Source: Cenococcum geophilum 1.58 (Eukaryota > Ascomycota > Dothideomycetes > Gloniales > Gloniaceae). From it: 64,000 bases of DNA. Of the stretch, positions 11,801 through 22,521 are shown piece after piece. Numbering within the stretch: the stretch's first letter is position 1; every line of letters starts with the position of its first letter. A program made the position numbers and the translations under genes. The stretch is from NCBI GenBank assembly GCA_001692895.1, contig KV748177.1:3634130-3698129 (forward strand), read 5' to 3'. The notes under the pieces were generated by a model that worked only from the letters and a program-made list of their open reading frames with translations, did not search any database and was not told the origin of the DNA.

Positions 11801-14800
11801 CGCCCCCAGATCATTAGAGTTGCCTTCAGCTGTGTATCTCATCAAGCGTTGTGGCGGAGTCGTTCATATTCGTCATTCTTGAAGCTCAGACAGCTTCTAC
11901 TTCCTGAACACAGTCCAGTTCAAACGTTTAGCGATATTGACAAAACACTATCCTTGCACGAGCATCATATTCTGTTACTTCCGGATGTTTCTTTGATGAA
12001 GCACCGCCATACATTCTGACGAAAGAAATCCTTCTGCACGTTTACGGCGGAGTCGTTCCATCTTCATGGTTACCAACCTCTTCATTACAAACATCTGTGC
12101 TTATCAGGCCCGCCAGTATTATGTTGTTAGTGGCTCCTTGCTTACCTCCATCTCGCAGGTGTGTATGGTTTTTACATGTACCTCATCTCAAACGCCCGGT
12201 CAATTCGCAACATGGAATGCGTCGGTGATACACCCTGCCATTCAGGCATTGCTAGATCACTGGCTAACGAAAGATATTATCTTCGCCGCACGGAGAGTAT
12301 TGTTGGTAGAGCCGCATCCTTCACCTTTGAGCCCAGACATCTTCAATGCGCTTTGATCACTGAACGCAGCGTCGAGTGGTTGTGATCCACACATGAGCAG
12401 ATCTGCGCCGCAAAGACTCCTTCAAAGAGGTTTAGTTTTCGCTAGATCAACAGCGCAATGTTATTATGTTGATCCTCCACCCTTCCCTTCGGCAACACCG
12501 ACGGTGCAACATTTGCCTTAACCAAGCGTCACTACATGACCGCTATTTTGACTTCGCCTTAAGAAAGATCCATATTCTATAGTACTAGTGCGCATCTGCA
12601 GGACAGGTAGACTTCTGGAGGCTTCAAATCTATTTCATATAGACATCACTGGGACTACTAAGGAGCGACCTAGATCGATGAAGTAAGGCTGCCAGGCACC
12701 AAACAGCTAAGCCACACCTCGATAGCGAGCTTCCAGATCTTCGGCCTCGTGCACTCAACTCGCCAAGCTTTGAAAGATATCCCTGGAAACGTTGGTGATC
12801 CCTCCGCGTCCCAACCTTGTGAAGCCAATAAATAAAACATGGGTATGGGGCACTACAAACACGGGGGAAAATAAGCCATGAAATGCTCCGAACAAGTAAT
12901 CAAGCATTGGGGTCCAAAATACTCTTTTTAGAAGATCTTTCCCCCGCGTTAGCTACACTATGCTCGTACCTGCTCGTTAAAGACTGCTAACCCGGAAACT
13001 AAACGAGCGACAGGGTCCTAAGCCTCGAAAGTCCAACGCATTATGCAGAAGAAGCGGTGAATATTAACCCCGGTGCTAGGTAGGCAATGCGATACTCGGT
13101 GAAGCTCCTCGGGTTATGAGGAATATGTCTGTGTGAAGGATTCATCACGCATCAACGACGATACCCTTGATAGGAAACGATGCCGGTACTGCAGAACCAA
13201 CCGCGAGAACCCCTCCGCAAATCCCATAGATCCCTGGACCGCAATGTGCTGTTCATATGGCAAGATTATTCAAGCGACCCAGATCATCTGACATAACCTT
13301 GGAACTTTGTTCGGACAGCGAAATGTTTCTAGATGTTGAAGGAAAAATCGGCAAATCGGCAGTTTTTCGCCGACGCCGACTCACCTCAATCTCCGTTCAC
13401 ACCACAACATCACGATAGCTCAGGCTCAAGCTCAAGCTCAAGCTCACTGGCAAGCGCCGACTCCATATCCACCGCAGGACTGAACGGATACCGCATATCC
13501 ATTGGGTGCACCATTCCAAAAATGCAATTGAGAGCGGCTATACGGCATTGCTACTCTCTTCATTAAGCCACGGACTCTAGCGGTGTCACGGCATGATCCC
13601 ATAACTTACCATGGAAAAGCCCAGACCCAGATGGCCTGCCGATTCCGCAATAAGGGAAGTTTAGCAATCGTGTCGGCGTGTCCGTTTGTATCTGCAAGAG
13701 CAATTATCAGAATTATCTCGACCCCACCTAACGATCTGTATAAACTTCTTACTCAATACGGTATCACGATGCGGCATCACAGGCGCTGCCGCAATATCTG
13801 CTTTCAAGATGCCAGTCGGCGATGCATCTGTCCGCCGTGCCGTGCCGTGCCATTCTATGCAGTGCCTCAGTGCAAGCCTATCTATGCCTTTCCCTCAATC
13901 ATACTTTCTATCCAAAAACCTGGCTTTCGGCGGACATGACGACTCTTAACTCACTTTCACCCAATCTCACGGCCTTGTGATGTCCGCAATGAGGTGCTCG
14001 ACTTCGTGTATGTCTTCAGGACATCTTCACTGCTCTCCATAGAAACATGACTTGCCCCCCCTCCCTGCTCATGGATAAAGTCTTCCTCCTACACTAACTC
14101 GCGATTTCACGCGACCAGTCACCCACAGCAACAGAACTCAACAGTCAAGGTATTGTTTGCAATATTCTTCTTCGATTGTGCTACTAGATCGGGCTACTAA
14201 ACTTCCTTCAACCCCCTATTCATACAGATCCTGCACGCACTGCCTCTGAACACGCACACACCCTGAAAAGCCCTAACGGTCCAAAAGCAAAGAAAATGCC
14301 CATCTAGCGGCACCCGTAGCCAGCCCATTCCACGCGCCGGAATCAGACCCCTCAGCAAAAAGCGGTGAGATAAAACAGGGTTCCAATCAAAAAAAAAAAA
14401 AGGGGGAAACAAAGTAAAACAAATAAAACAAAACAAAGCACCGTGCTCGTGGCCACGAGCCTTTAGACCACACGCCTTTTCGCGCCGCCCAATGGTGGGT
14501 AGGTGAGTGAGTTCGAACATCGCTGGCTTGGGAATAAGAGAGGTAGGAGAGTAGAGCAGAGCAGAGAAGACGAGCGAGCGCGAGAGCATCGCTGGAGAGG
14601 GAGGGAGGAACGCACGCCGAAACGCCAATGGTGCCCAGACGGGACCGATGCAGTGGAGAAGAAAAAGGAAATAGCGGAGAGCGGGAGAGAAAAGACGAGG
14701 GCCATGTGGCGGGTTGTCTTTTAGGGTAAAAAAAAAGCGCGGCCGTAGCACCGAACCCGAAATCTACAAGAAATGCGTATGCTGTGTGAGATGTGAGAGG

Positions 14801-14814
14801 ATAAAGGGGAAACC
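8851..14814. other. Long gene-poor region (about 6 kb) upstream of the cyclin gene
   Basis: No ORF here has recognisable domains or plausible exon structure. The longest ORF (plus, 9486-10163) lies directly upstream of the cyclin and looks like chance. A Ser-rich ORF at 13333-13566 owes its length to a 6-bp repeat (AGCTCA, 13427-13446). A phrase GGCGGAGTCGTTC occurs twice (near 11851 and 12047). At 14389-14402 there is a poly-A run, and 14519-14710 is strongly purine-rich. The last ~600 bp are probably the 3' UTR of the minus-strand gene ending at 14815. The rest may be promoter, long 5' UTR or non-coding RNA. Confidence 0.5.
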
Positions 14815-16713
14815 TTATCCACCGTTCCCTCGTCTAAATATCCCAAAAAAGCGTCTGAACCGCCCGCTCTTCCTCTTCGCGCCCTTCTCCGGCCCTTGGC
14901 CCTCCCCCTCCACAACCAGACTCCGCGACTGCTCCGGCTCGCCCGAGTCCCACAGCCCCGCCGTGGTGTCGACGTGATACTGCGCCAAGTACGCCTTCTC
15001 GCGGTACGTGGGCGACGGCGTGGGCGACGCCTCGGGCGTCGCGGCCGCGATGCGGATGGGCGGCGGGTCGGGTCGGTGCCGGGCGTGCGCGGGGAGCTGG
15101 CGCGAGACGGGGTTGCTGCGGGCCAGCTCGGCGCTGATTTCGCGCTCGCGCTCATTCCCGCTCTCTGCGAGCGACTGATCCTCGAGGGGCAGGCCGGAGC
15201 GCGTGCGGTTCGCGCTGCGGTTGCGCCGGACGAAGGCCGTGCCGGTGGAGTTGGAGCGGCAGGAGCGCGTCTTGGGCGCTGCGGTGGGCGAGGAGGCGGC
15301 GGAGGGTGCTGGGGTCAAGGGCGAGAGCGTGGAGCTGGGGGAGCTGCGGTGCAGGATCTGCGTGCTGTTGCGGAGGAGCTGCGGGAGAGTGCGGCGGTTC
15401 TCGTCGGGGGTGGAGGAGCGCGATGTCGGTGCTGTGTTGATGGCGGGCATGGAGACGGCGCGGGTAGGGCCTGAGGGGCGCGATTTATGGCCGTTGGTGG
15501 ACAACGTGGGGTTGGTGCCACATCTAGCATAGTTGAAGACGTTAGACCAGTTCTCGCGGAAGGCGACCCAGATGCCGGATACGATTATGAATTTGCGTAG
15601 GGCATCTTCAGTCTTGATTTGAGATCTCTCTGCGGTAAGCTCAATAGCTTCTATGAATGAGCCGGCGTCCGACATTGCAGAGGGAGTTTGCGCGGGGGTG
15701 TGGATAGGAGACGCGGGAGGGTGAATGGATGATGAGGCGGAGGGCATTGAGTAGTAGTCGAGTACATCAATACTGGTGCGGGTCATAGTCGCGATAATGG
15801 GATGGCGCCTCGAGTCTGGACTGATGGTGCTGAAGTTAAACTTCTTTTCTTCAGTCGGCGGATTGGATGGATAGCCCTGAGATGTTCCAGACATGCCAGA
15901 GGACCGCCTGATTTGGGACATTCGAGCTACCCATCGGCACTTGAGTTTCAAACCATGTTCGTCTGTGAAGACAAACTCGTAACCACCGTTTGGCAACGTT
16001 GATGCTTCCCAGCTTGAACCATCATCCATCAATATTTCATCCTTCTTTCCAGCGCAAACCACACCGATTACCTCCCGATTACCCCAGCGCTCGTCATCAG
16101 AGCTCTCTTCGTCCTCGACAGGTCCATAGTCCTCCGCTTTCACGACTAGTATATCAGCAGGTCCTAGTTTGTCTTTTGACTTGAACACTCGAGCAAACTT
16201 CCTTGCTAGTCTTGGCACGAAAACAGAGGACGGAATGACTTCATACGCGGGTTTAGGACGACTAGATGGCACGACCTGTTGCAGCTGGAGAAGTACTTTT
16301 GGTCTTAGGTGGAGCTTTTGCCTGGGAGCTGTCGGCGGGGGAGGATGTGCGAGGTTGTAGGTGGTTTTGGAACGAGAATGGCGTTTCTTAGGTTTCCCTT
16401 CGGACGAGCATATACTGCTAGACGAAGGCGGTCTTGAATGTTCAGAGGAGGTTGTGGGAAAAGCCTCGGGCTTAGCAAACGCTATAGTCTTTTGGTTCCT
16501 AGAAATAGTATCAGGAGAGGCGGCAGGCTTCAGCACGCTCGGAGGCAGGGACAAGGGGGTAGCAGGTGAAGTCGGCCTCCATGCGGAAGGAGTGAGGATG
16601 GACAGAGGGGAGCGAGTCAACGGGGAGCCATTGGAAGGAGAGGAGGCGCGCGGTGGTGAGAATTCATGGCCATGTTGAGCGGCTGCATCTGCTGTCAACA
16701 TGCTCAAAAACAT
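14815..16713 (-). CDS. Conserved-looking fungal protein, Ser/Pro-rich, function unknown
   Basis: A single exon of 632 aa from the ATG at 16713. The frame is open slightly further upstream but has no ATG there and meets a stop near 16780. The N-terminal ~120 residues and much of the C-terminal half are Ser/Pro/Thr-rich and probably disordered. Two ordered blocks stand out. One, around residues 165-275, holds basic RKFARVFKSKDKL, an acidic EDEESSDDE stretch and the beta-rich segment DDGSSWEASTLPNGGYEFVF. The other, around residues 380-415, contains KFIIVSGIWVAFRENWSN. The C-terminus is a basic/aromatic RRFFGIFRR tail that could bind membranes. The region 14850-15480 is markedly GC-rich compared with its neighbours. 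I recognise the general layout from filamentous ascomycetes but know no function. Confidence 0.7.
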   Translation of the reverse strand: MFLSMLTADAAAQHGHEFSPPRASSPSNGSPLTRSPLSILTPSAWRPTSPATPLSLPPSVLKPAASPDTISRNQKTIAFAKPEAFPTTSSEHSRPPSSSSICSSEGKPKKRHSRSKTTYNLAHPPPPTAPRQKLHLRPKVLLQLQQVVPSSRPKPAYEVIPSSVFVPRLARKFARVFKSKDKLGPADILVVKAEDYGPVEDEESSDDERWGNREVIGVVCAGKKDEILMDDGSSWEASTLPNGGYEFVFTDEHGLKLKCRWVARMSQIRRSSGMSGTSQGYPSNPPTEEKKFNFSTISPDSRRHPIIATMTRTSIDVLDYYSMPSASSSIHPPASPIHTPAQTPSAMSDAGSFIEAIELTAERSQIKTEDALRKFIIVSGIWVAFRENWSNVFNYARCGTNPTLSTNGHKSRPSGPTRAVSMPAINTAPTSRSSTPDENRRTLPQLLRNSTQILHRSSPSSTLSPLTPAPSAASSPTAAPKTRSCRSNSTGTAFVRRNRSANRTRSGLPLEDQSLAESGNEREREISAELARSNPVSRQLPAHARHRPDPPPIRIAAATPEASPTPSPTYREKAYLAQYHVDTTAGLWDSGEPEQSRSLVVEGEGQGPEKGAKRKSGRFRRFFGIFRRGNGG

Positions 16714-18390
16714 GGTTTCACCTCTCGCCAGGTCGGGGAGGTAAGGCGAGACCAAGCAGGCGTCGATGATGGCGGTTCATGTCCTCTTCACAGGAATGAT
16801 GGTGGAACACCGTCTGGCTGCCAGCAAGATGTTAATAATACTGAGCTGAAGGTTGGAGCCAAGGCCTGCCGTCCCCTTCCGGGGCAGCGCTTGGCTTTTG
16901 TTCGAGGGAGCTTTTTCGGGCCTTGACGCTCGGCTGCTTTGGTTGCTTGGGTTCGTCTATTTTCTGACAAGGCTGACGCTAAGAGGGAAGACCTCGGACT
17001 TCAGCCACAGACGCTGGCCCAACACGCGCCTAAATAGAACCGGCAATGCGGATGCTGGGGAGAGGGAATAGGAAAAGCGGGCCGCGAGGGGTGGGAGAAG
17101 AGAGGAAGAGCAGATGGTGGATAGTGGATAGTAGATATGAAATGCTCCCGCAGGCCTGTATATTCGCGCGCCGTGCCCAAAGGCCGCGCTATTTCATTTG
17201 TACAAGTTGACATCCTTTGTGGCCGGCTGCTCGGGCACTCCCTTGGGCGACACGAGCACAAGGCAGAGTCGCTTAGGGTCCAGTGCTGGTCGGCGGGGCT
17301 CGGATTTGAAACTTCCCGTACGGCCGTAATCCCACAAAGGCCATGGGGAAGTGGGTAAGATGGGTAGCTAGCCAGGTAGGTAGCTAGGTAGGTAGCCAGG
17401 TGGGCAGCCCGGTAGCTAGTACTTTGCGCTATGGCGCCAGCCAAGGGCACCACCATCTCAGGTTGCCCCGTCTAAGCAATATCTGCGAGGCTTCGTGCGT
17501 AAAAGAGCCTCGTGTCTCGGTACGAGAGACACCTAATTGGTCACTAATGCCAGGTATCCATACCCATCCGTGCCCATCCGTGCCCATTGTAGGCCTGACT
17601 TCATGATTTTATCCAGGCCTCCGTGGTTTTTCTGCTAGAAGACGCCCATTGGCAGGAAGCATTTTATCAGATTGGTTGTTAGGGGAAGAAGGTTAGCCGC
17701 ATCCCGCCCCATCTGCACGTGAAGAGCATTGACAGGAATTGACGGGAATCTACACCACCACCACCTTGATGAGATGGCTCGTGGCGTTCATGGCGGGTCG
17801 TCTGTATCCGCCAACTTCCGGCTTCTTGCACCCTGTAACTTCCCAAACGTCTCACTGCATGTCCGCTGCCACATCTCTATCTCTCCCCGATCAAGCAATT
17901 AAACGAAGCCCCTCCGTAGGATTCGCGAATTTCGCATTCGGTTTATTTCTTCCTTCGCAGCAGCAGCAGCAGCAGCACTGTTGTACTTGCTCCTGCTTCC
18001 CCGTCGATCTCCAGGTTGGCCAGGTATCGTGTTTAGCTGTTTTTAGCTGCTTAGCTCCTGACTGTCTAGCTCTTCGCAGTTCACTGCAAATTGCCGCTTT
18101 CTTCGCAGCAAACCCTCAATTCTGTTACTATTTGCATCCTTTTCCCTTGCTGCCAAGAAGAAGTCCCGCTAGATAGCTCTACCCCCACCATCGGCGAGCT
18201 CGGAGTCGGCTGCAGCGCGAGCCTCAGTGGCCTTGCAACTTCTGCTCTCTTTGTCCGACGGCGTTCCCATCTGCTCGTGTTAATTCTTCTCCTCAGCTGC
18301 TGTTGTCTACCCGCCACCTGCCGCGCGCCTTGACAACTGACGAGTTTGGATTTGTAACCCTTTTTGTCCGCTTATTTTCGACCGTTAGCA
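16714..18390. other. Divergent intergenic region between the 14.8-kb gene and the SET gene
   Basis: Contains the 5' flanks of both genes. A 12-bp tandem repeat lies at 17363-17419. A CAG run of seven units lies at about 17958-17978, in the probable 5' UTR of the SET gene. The ORFs (for example plus 17739-18176) have no recognisable domains. Confidence 0.5.
17363..17419. repeat. 12-bp tandem repeat, 4.75 units
   Basis: Successive units of GGTAGGTAGCYA type (GGTAGCTAGCCA, GGTAGGTAGCTA, GGTAGGTAGCCA, GGTGGGCAGCCC, then a partial unit) with a few substitutions. Confidence 0.85.
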
Positions 18391-20782
18391 ATGTCTCGAT
18401 GCGACAAGCTTCGCGAATGGTTCATTGCCGAAGGCGGCCACCTGAGCCCTTGTGTACAATTGACAGAGAGTCCAGCCAATGGCATTCACGTGCGTGGAGC
18501 TCCAATACTGGAGACTGAAAACCCTCCTGCTGAAACTCTCATTTGCACTTGTCCCTTATCCCTGACCCTCTCCTATCTCAATACCCTGCCCTCAAACACT
18601 ACTCGAGATGGGGCCCAGAATAGGAATCTTGTGCGACAGGTGTCAGGGGATTTGACACTGTTGCATGATGTTATCCCTAATCACGTTCTCTCTCGCTTCG
18701 TTCTCATTGAGCAACGCCTTCTTGGCCCCGATTCTTTTTGGGAACCGTACATCAGCTGTCTGCCTCTGACGGAGGAAGATGACCGCCTGAGCACGCCTCT
18801 CTATTTCTCAGTGGAAGATAAGCGATGGGTTCAGGGAACCAATATATCCGACGCAATAGATACGAGGCGTACACTCTGGATGGAAGAGTGGACGGTTGCC
18901 TGCATGGAAATGGACAATCGTGGGCTAAATGCCTCCCAAAAGTATACCTGGTAAGAATAATGGCTGCAATTCCATTTGTAACGTTTCTATATGCCTCTAT
19001 CCGTTTTGCGAAGAGACATGTGAGATAACGGCCCTGCGCTTCTGAGATGACCAAGCTGCAATGACCTCAACCTATTTTGCCGCCTCGTAAAATAGGTGAA
19101 GACGGTGGTGAGATGGTGAGACTATTTTTATCGTCGTTATTGTCACTTGGCCTTTTAGGATTGTGCTCGTAAAGGTGCTCTATGTCGGATTTAACCCCTT
19201 AACTAACACTCAACTAAATAATTTTTGACTAGTCATTAACTCCATTACAGGGACTTTTACCTGTGGGCTGCTACAATATTCAGTTCACGCGCCTTTACTT
19301 CGAGTTCTTCGTTCCCTGGCGTGGAAACTTTCGCACTTCTCTATCCCGTCATCGATTGTCTCAACCACCGAAGCGGCGCAAAAGTTTCTTGGAATTTTGA
19401 CGATGGCAATTTCTCACTCAGCACCACCGAGCCGCTCCAGGCAGGCAAGGAAATTTGGAACAACTATGGCGCTAAAAGCAACGAAGAATGTGTGTGCCAA
19501 CTCAAGCTCGCTTTAGCATCGCCAGTCAGGCTGCTCTCGTCAGCTCGGAGCTACAACCTATCTCGTATCTTCTTACCACTACTAATGCTCCAAGCTAACT
19601 CAATCAATAGTACTCATGGGTTATGGTTTCTGCATCCCGAACAATCCCTGTGATGAAGTCGCCATTAAGCTAGGCCGTCTAATGCCTCAAGTTCGAGAAA
19701 ATCTAAGGGTCACACACGTCCTTGGCTCTAAGACAAACAGCGAACAATTTGACGTGTCACTCTACCTCCGCGGTGCCGACCATTACTCCGGCGGATACTC
19801 GAATTTTGCTTCATGCCTCCGAGGTATCCCGCCGCTCATGGTCAGAGCATCCTTTGAGACCTGCTTAGCCGTTCGTCGAAAAGATTCCGATGATTCTAAC
19901 TTCACCAATCCTAGCGGAAGGCTCGTTGTTGCCACAATGCGACAGCTGCTCATTCCTCTAAGGAAGAAGCAGGACTATATCTTAGAGACCAATCCCATCT
20001 TCGGGCCAAAGAACACAAAGCAAAAGCACGCTAAGGTATACAGGGACAGCCAACTTGCGATCCTCCGCTCAGTTACAGAGCCAATCGCCTGGGTCCTTCA
20101 GGAACAGATGGCCTCGCCAAAATTACGGTTCCTCGACTATACTATAATAGATACGAGCCAAGCGATAGCCGTCCTAAGACGTGAAGATCCAGTTATATGT
20201 CATGGCCAAGCGATAGCCGTCCTAAGACGTGAAGATCCAGTTATATGTCATGGCCAAGCGATAGCCGTCCTAAGACGTGAAGATCCAGTTATATGTCATG
20301 ATTTCCTAGTCGGCATTAGAGCAGCATTAGTAGACCCGGAAGACCGCCAACAGTTGGAAGACGAAGACTGCGAAGACGTCGTGTGGATCCTCTGGCTTTG
20401 TATTGCATACCTCCACGCCCGCCAAGCGCAGGACGCATACGTCATTAGATTCTGGTTTCAGGACATCAAAAGACTGTTCAATATAAAGCCACTCGAGGAT
20501 GGCGAAATGGACGAAACGTTGGACTATATCAACGGCGTAATCCAAACTGCCGCTGGGGCGCTCCCGGATGATACCATTTGGCACTCCTCGGCGTGGACGC
20601 CTGCTCTCACTGCATGGGCTGCACGGGTAGTCCAGTTCGAAGTGTGGCCGATGCGTGCTCCAGGACCCGAGCCGAGAAGTCCGTTCGTGATGTACATGCA
20701 TATGGATGGGAAGCCTGAGAAGTGGATCCAGCCTGAGAAGTGGGCTAAGCCTGACGCTGAGCCGGCTGGTGGCAATGCTTGA
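18391..20782 (+). CDS. SET-domain protein lysine methyltransferase (SETD/RKM-like)
   Basis: Three exons: 18391-18950, 19251-19489 and 19611-20782, giving 656 aa. Introns of 300 and 121 bp have GTAAGA/CAG and GTGTGT/TAG ends, and phases match. The split SET domain shows the N-terminal GIHVRGA-type motif and, after intron 1, VIDCLNHRSGAKVSWNF, which is the DxxNH...W core that binds S-adenosylmethionine. This is followed by a KEIWNNYGAKSNEE segment (the GEEI..YG type) and LLMGYGFCIPNNPCD. The C-terminal half would correspond to the Rubisco-LSMT-like substrate-binding region. Proteins of this group methylate ribosomal proteins, elongation factors or histones, and the substrate here is unknown. 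Exon 3 holds three exact copies of a 48-bp repeat (20158-20300) that add 16 residues each in frame. Confidence 0.85.
20158..20300 (+). repeat. 48-bp in-frame tandem repeat, three copies, inside SET gene
   Basis: Units start at 20158, 20206 and 20254. They are identical apart from the final base of the third. Each encodes QAIAVLRREDPVICHG. The identity at silent positions points to very recent expansion and probable length polymorphism. Confidence 0.95.
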
Positions 20783-21375
20783 TTGACTTCCAACGACTTG
20801 CAGGCCAATGCTCTTCTCACACGTACCGTTACAGTTCAGCGGGCTTTACCTCTTGCTGTTCTTTTTAGGCACTCCTTGAAAGGGCATTCTTAAGTGCATT
20901 TACTAGCGCTATTGAATAGGTTTCCTTTAGATGGCTGATGGTTTTCACCATGGCGTTTCTTAGGGTATTGTTTTCGGGGCAATAGACGCACCGGATATCT
21001 CTCAAAAAAAACAGTTTGCCTACGGCTAGCAGTCACACCAGCGCACACTTTGCACATCGACAGGAAGAAGTACTTTTACCTACATTTTACACCGTTTTGC
21101 ACCGTTCTTTTCCAAGATAAAATAGGTGGAGAGCAGTATTCGCTGCTGCTGCATCCTTCTCGGTTTGGATTAGATGGAGTGCATTGGTACCGAATATAGA
21201 TTGGCACCGTATTAGAGTAGAGTAGGATGGCTCGAATCAAGAATTTGGCTCTTTGCATAGATTTGAAAACATGGCTCGACAAGAAGAGGCTTTCAGGTAA
21301 CGATTCATTTCACCGACCGTACTAGCAAAGCAAAGCGTCTGCCTGCGTTTCTCAAACAGTCTCGGGACTAAGAAG
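20783..21375. other. Intergenic, 3' flank of SET gene
   Basis: No supported gene. Confidence 0.4.
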
Positions 21376-21585
21376 ATGTGTCTTACAATATGGTGTTTTC
21401 TTCTTCTGTTGCTATTGTTAGCTTCCTGGATTACAAACACCAATGCCACAGATTCAACAGATCAAACAAGGTCATCATCAATAGTTCAACCCCTTAGCCC
21501 TTCCAACCATTCGCAACGACGTCTACCTCATGCCACCCTTATAGCAGGTCATTCACCAAGTATCTCACGAGGGATAATGCCGTGA
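21376..21585 (+). CDS. Possible small secreted peptide (69 aa), unconfirmed
   Basis: The ORF starts with a strong signal-peptide-like sequence: a short polar start, the hydrophobic core IWCFLLLLLLLASWI, then a polar NTNATDST stretch that offers an Ala-x-Ala-like cleavage region. The remaining ~45 residues are Ser/Thr/Pro/His-rich and have no Cys. There is no homology I can name and no clear intron. It may be chance or an exon fragment. Confidence 0.25.
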   Translation: MCLTIWCFLLLLLLLASWITNTNATDSTDQTRSSSIVQPLSPSNHSQRRLPHATLIAGHSPSISRGIMP

Positions 21586-21842
21586 AAACTATCTTCAGTA
21601 AACACGCCCGCTCTCCTTCAACACGGCATTTGACTACCTCCGGGCGTGGCTTTTGCCTGTAACCATCTTGCCGAGGACCGCGAGTGCTAAAGAGAAGAAT
21701 AGACGGTGGTCGTATATTTTGGTAGAAGCCCATGGGAGGCAGACCTAAGGTACGCTTGCTCTAGCTTTGGTCATTCTTCGTTTGGTGAGCTGGGGAGAGT
21801 GGCCCGGCAAAGGTCTTCCGTGCCGTCAATATGGCGTGGTAA
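21586..21842. other. Intergenic, left flank of MITE
   Basis: Nothing recognised. Confidence 0.4.
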
Positions 21843-21850
21843 GGTGGAAG

Positions 21851-22326
21851 CAGGGATGCATATAATCAACGTAATCGTAATCAGCCCATTGATTTTGATT
21901 ATTATAAAATCACCGCACCTAATTCTGATTGATTACATTGATTATATACTAATTTCCTAATTAGGCAAGTAGGTGTAAATATAGGTAAATGGTGATTAAA
22001 ATGGAACTCTAGATAATATACACTGACGCGTAGGCGCGTATATACTAACTTTTTTTAAGAAAGCCCGCACCGACGTTTTTTATATATAAAACAGCTGGCT
22101 CAGCGCTTTTTAGTTAGCGCCGACTATATAGTAGGAAAATTAATAAATAACTTTCTTAACATTAAAGCTTTATTACTATGTTCTATTCCTACCTGTTCTT
22201 ACCCTAGGTGATTATATTGATTATAAACATGTAATCATAATCAAAAGGTTGATTATGATTATGATTAGTTAGATTATATAGTAATCATAACTTATGTAAC
22301 TAATAGAATAGTGATATGCATCCCTG
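21851..22326. mobile_element. Non-autonomous hAT-type MITE (476 bp) with 8-bp target duplication
   Basis: Perfect 13-bp terminal inverted repeats CAGGGATGCATAT (21851-21863) and ATATGCATCCCTG (22314-22326). The flanks are a perfect 8-bp direct repeat GGTGGAAG at 21843-21850 and 22327-22334. CAGGG termini with an 8-bp target duplication are the signature of hAT transposons. The interior is AT-rich and full of TAATCA/TGATTA motifs. These make a longer imperfect inverted repeat of roughly 60-80 bp at the two ends. There is no transposase ORF, so mobility would have needed an element elsewhere. Confidence 0.9.
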
Positions 22327-22334
22327 GGTGGAAG

Positions 22335-22521
22335 TGAAGCCTGGCTAGTCTAATAGACCCATGACAGCCAAGGAAAGCCGAAGTTACCGCTTTAGGTATC
22401 GGTAATCATGCCCTTCTTAGGGGCAACGGGCGTGCTAAGGCGGAAATAAGCCAAAAGTCTTGTCTGACGTGGGCTTGAACAATACCAAGATAGTATTTAT
22501 ATTGATGAACTGCTTACACCA
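22335..22521. other. Flank between MITE and ankyrin pseudogene
   Basis: No gene seen. Confidence 0.4.

Noticed and set aside
14197..14751. A 184-codon minus-strand ORF rich in Phe, Leu and Pro
   Set aside because: It is created by a polypyrimidine-rich 3' flank of the gene ending at 14815, and its hydrophobic composition follows from the base bias.
15202..15532. Long plus-strand ORFs opposite the gene at 14815-16713
   Set aside because: They are shadows of the GC-rich Ser/Pro/Arg coding region on the minus strand.
17280..17320. Possible tRNA B-box (GGATTTGAAAC on the reverse strand)
   Set aside because: No acceptor stem, A box or cloverleaf could be built around it. No tRNA or rRNA gene was found anywhere in the window.
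17363..17419. Regular tandem repeat considered as a CRISPR-like array
   Set aside because: The units are 12 bp, directly adjacent and without spacers, so it is a minisatellite in a eukaryotic genome.
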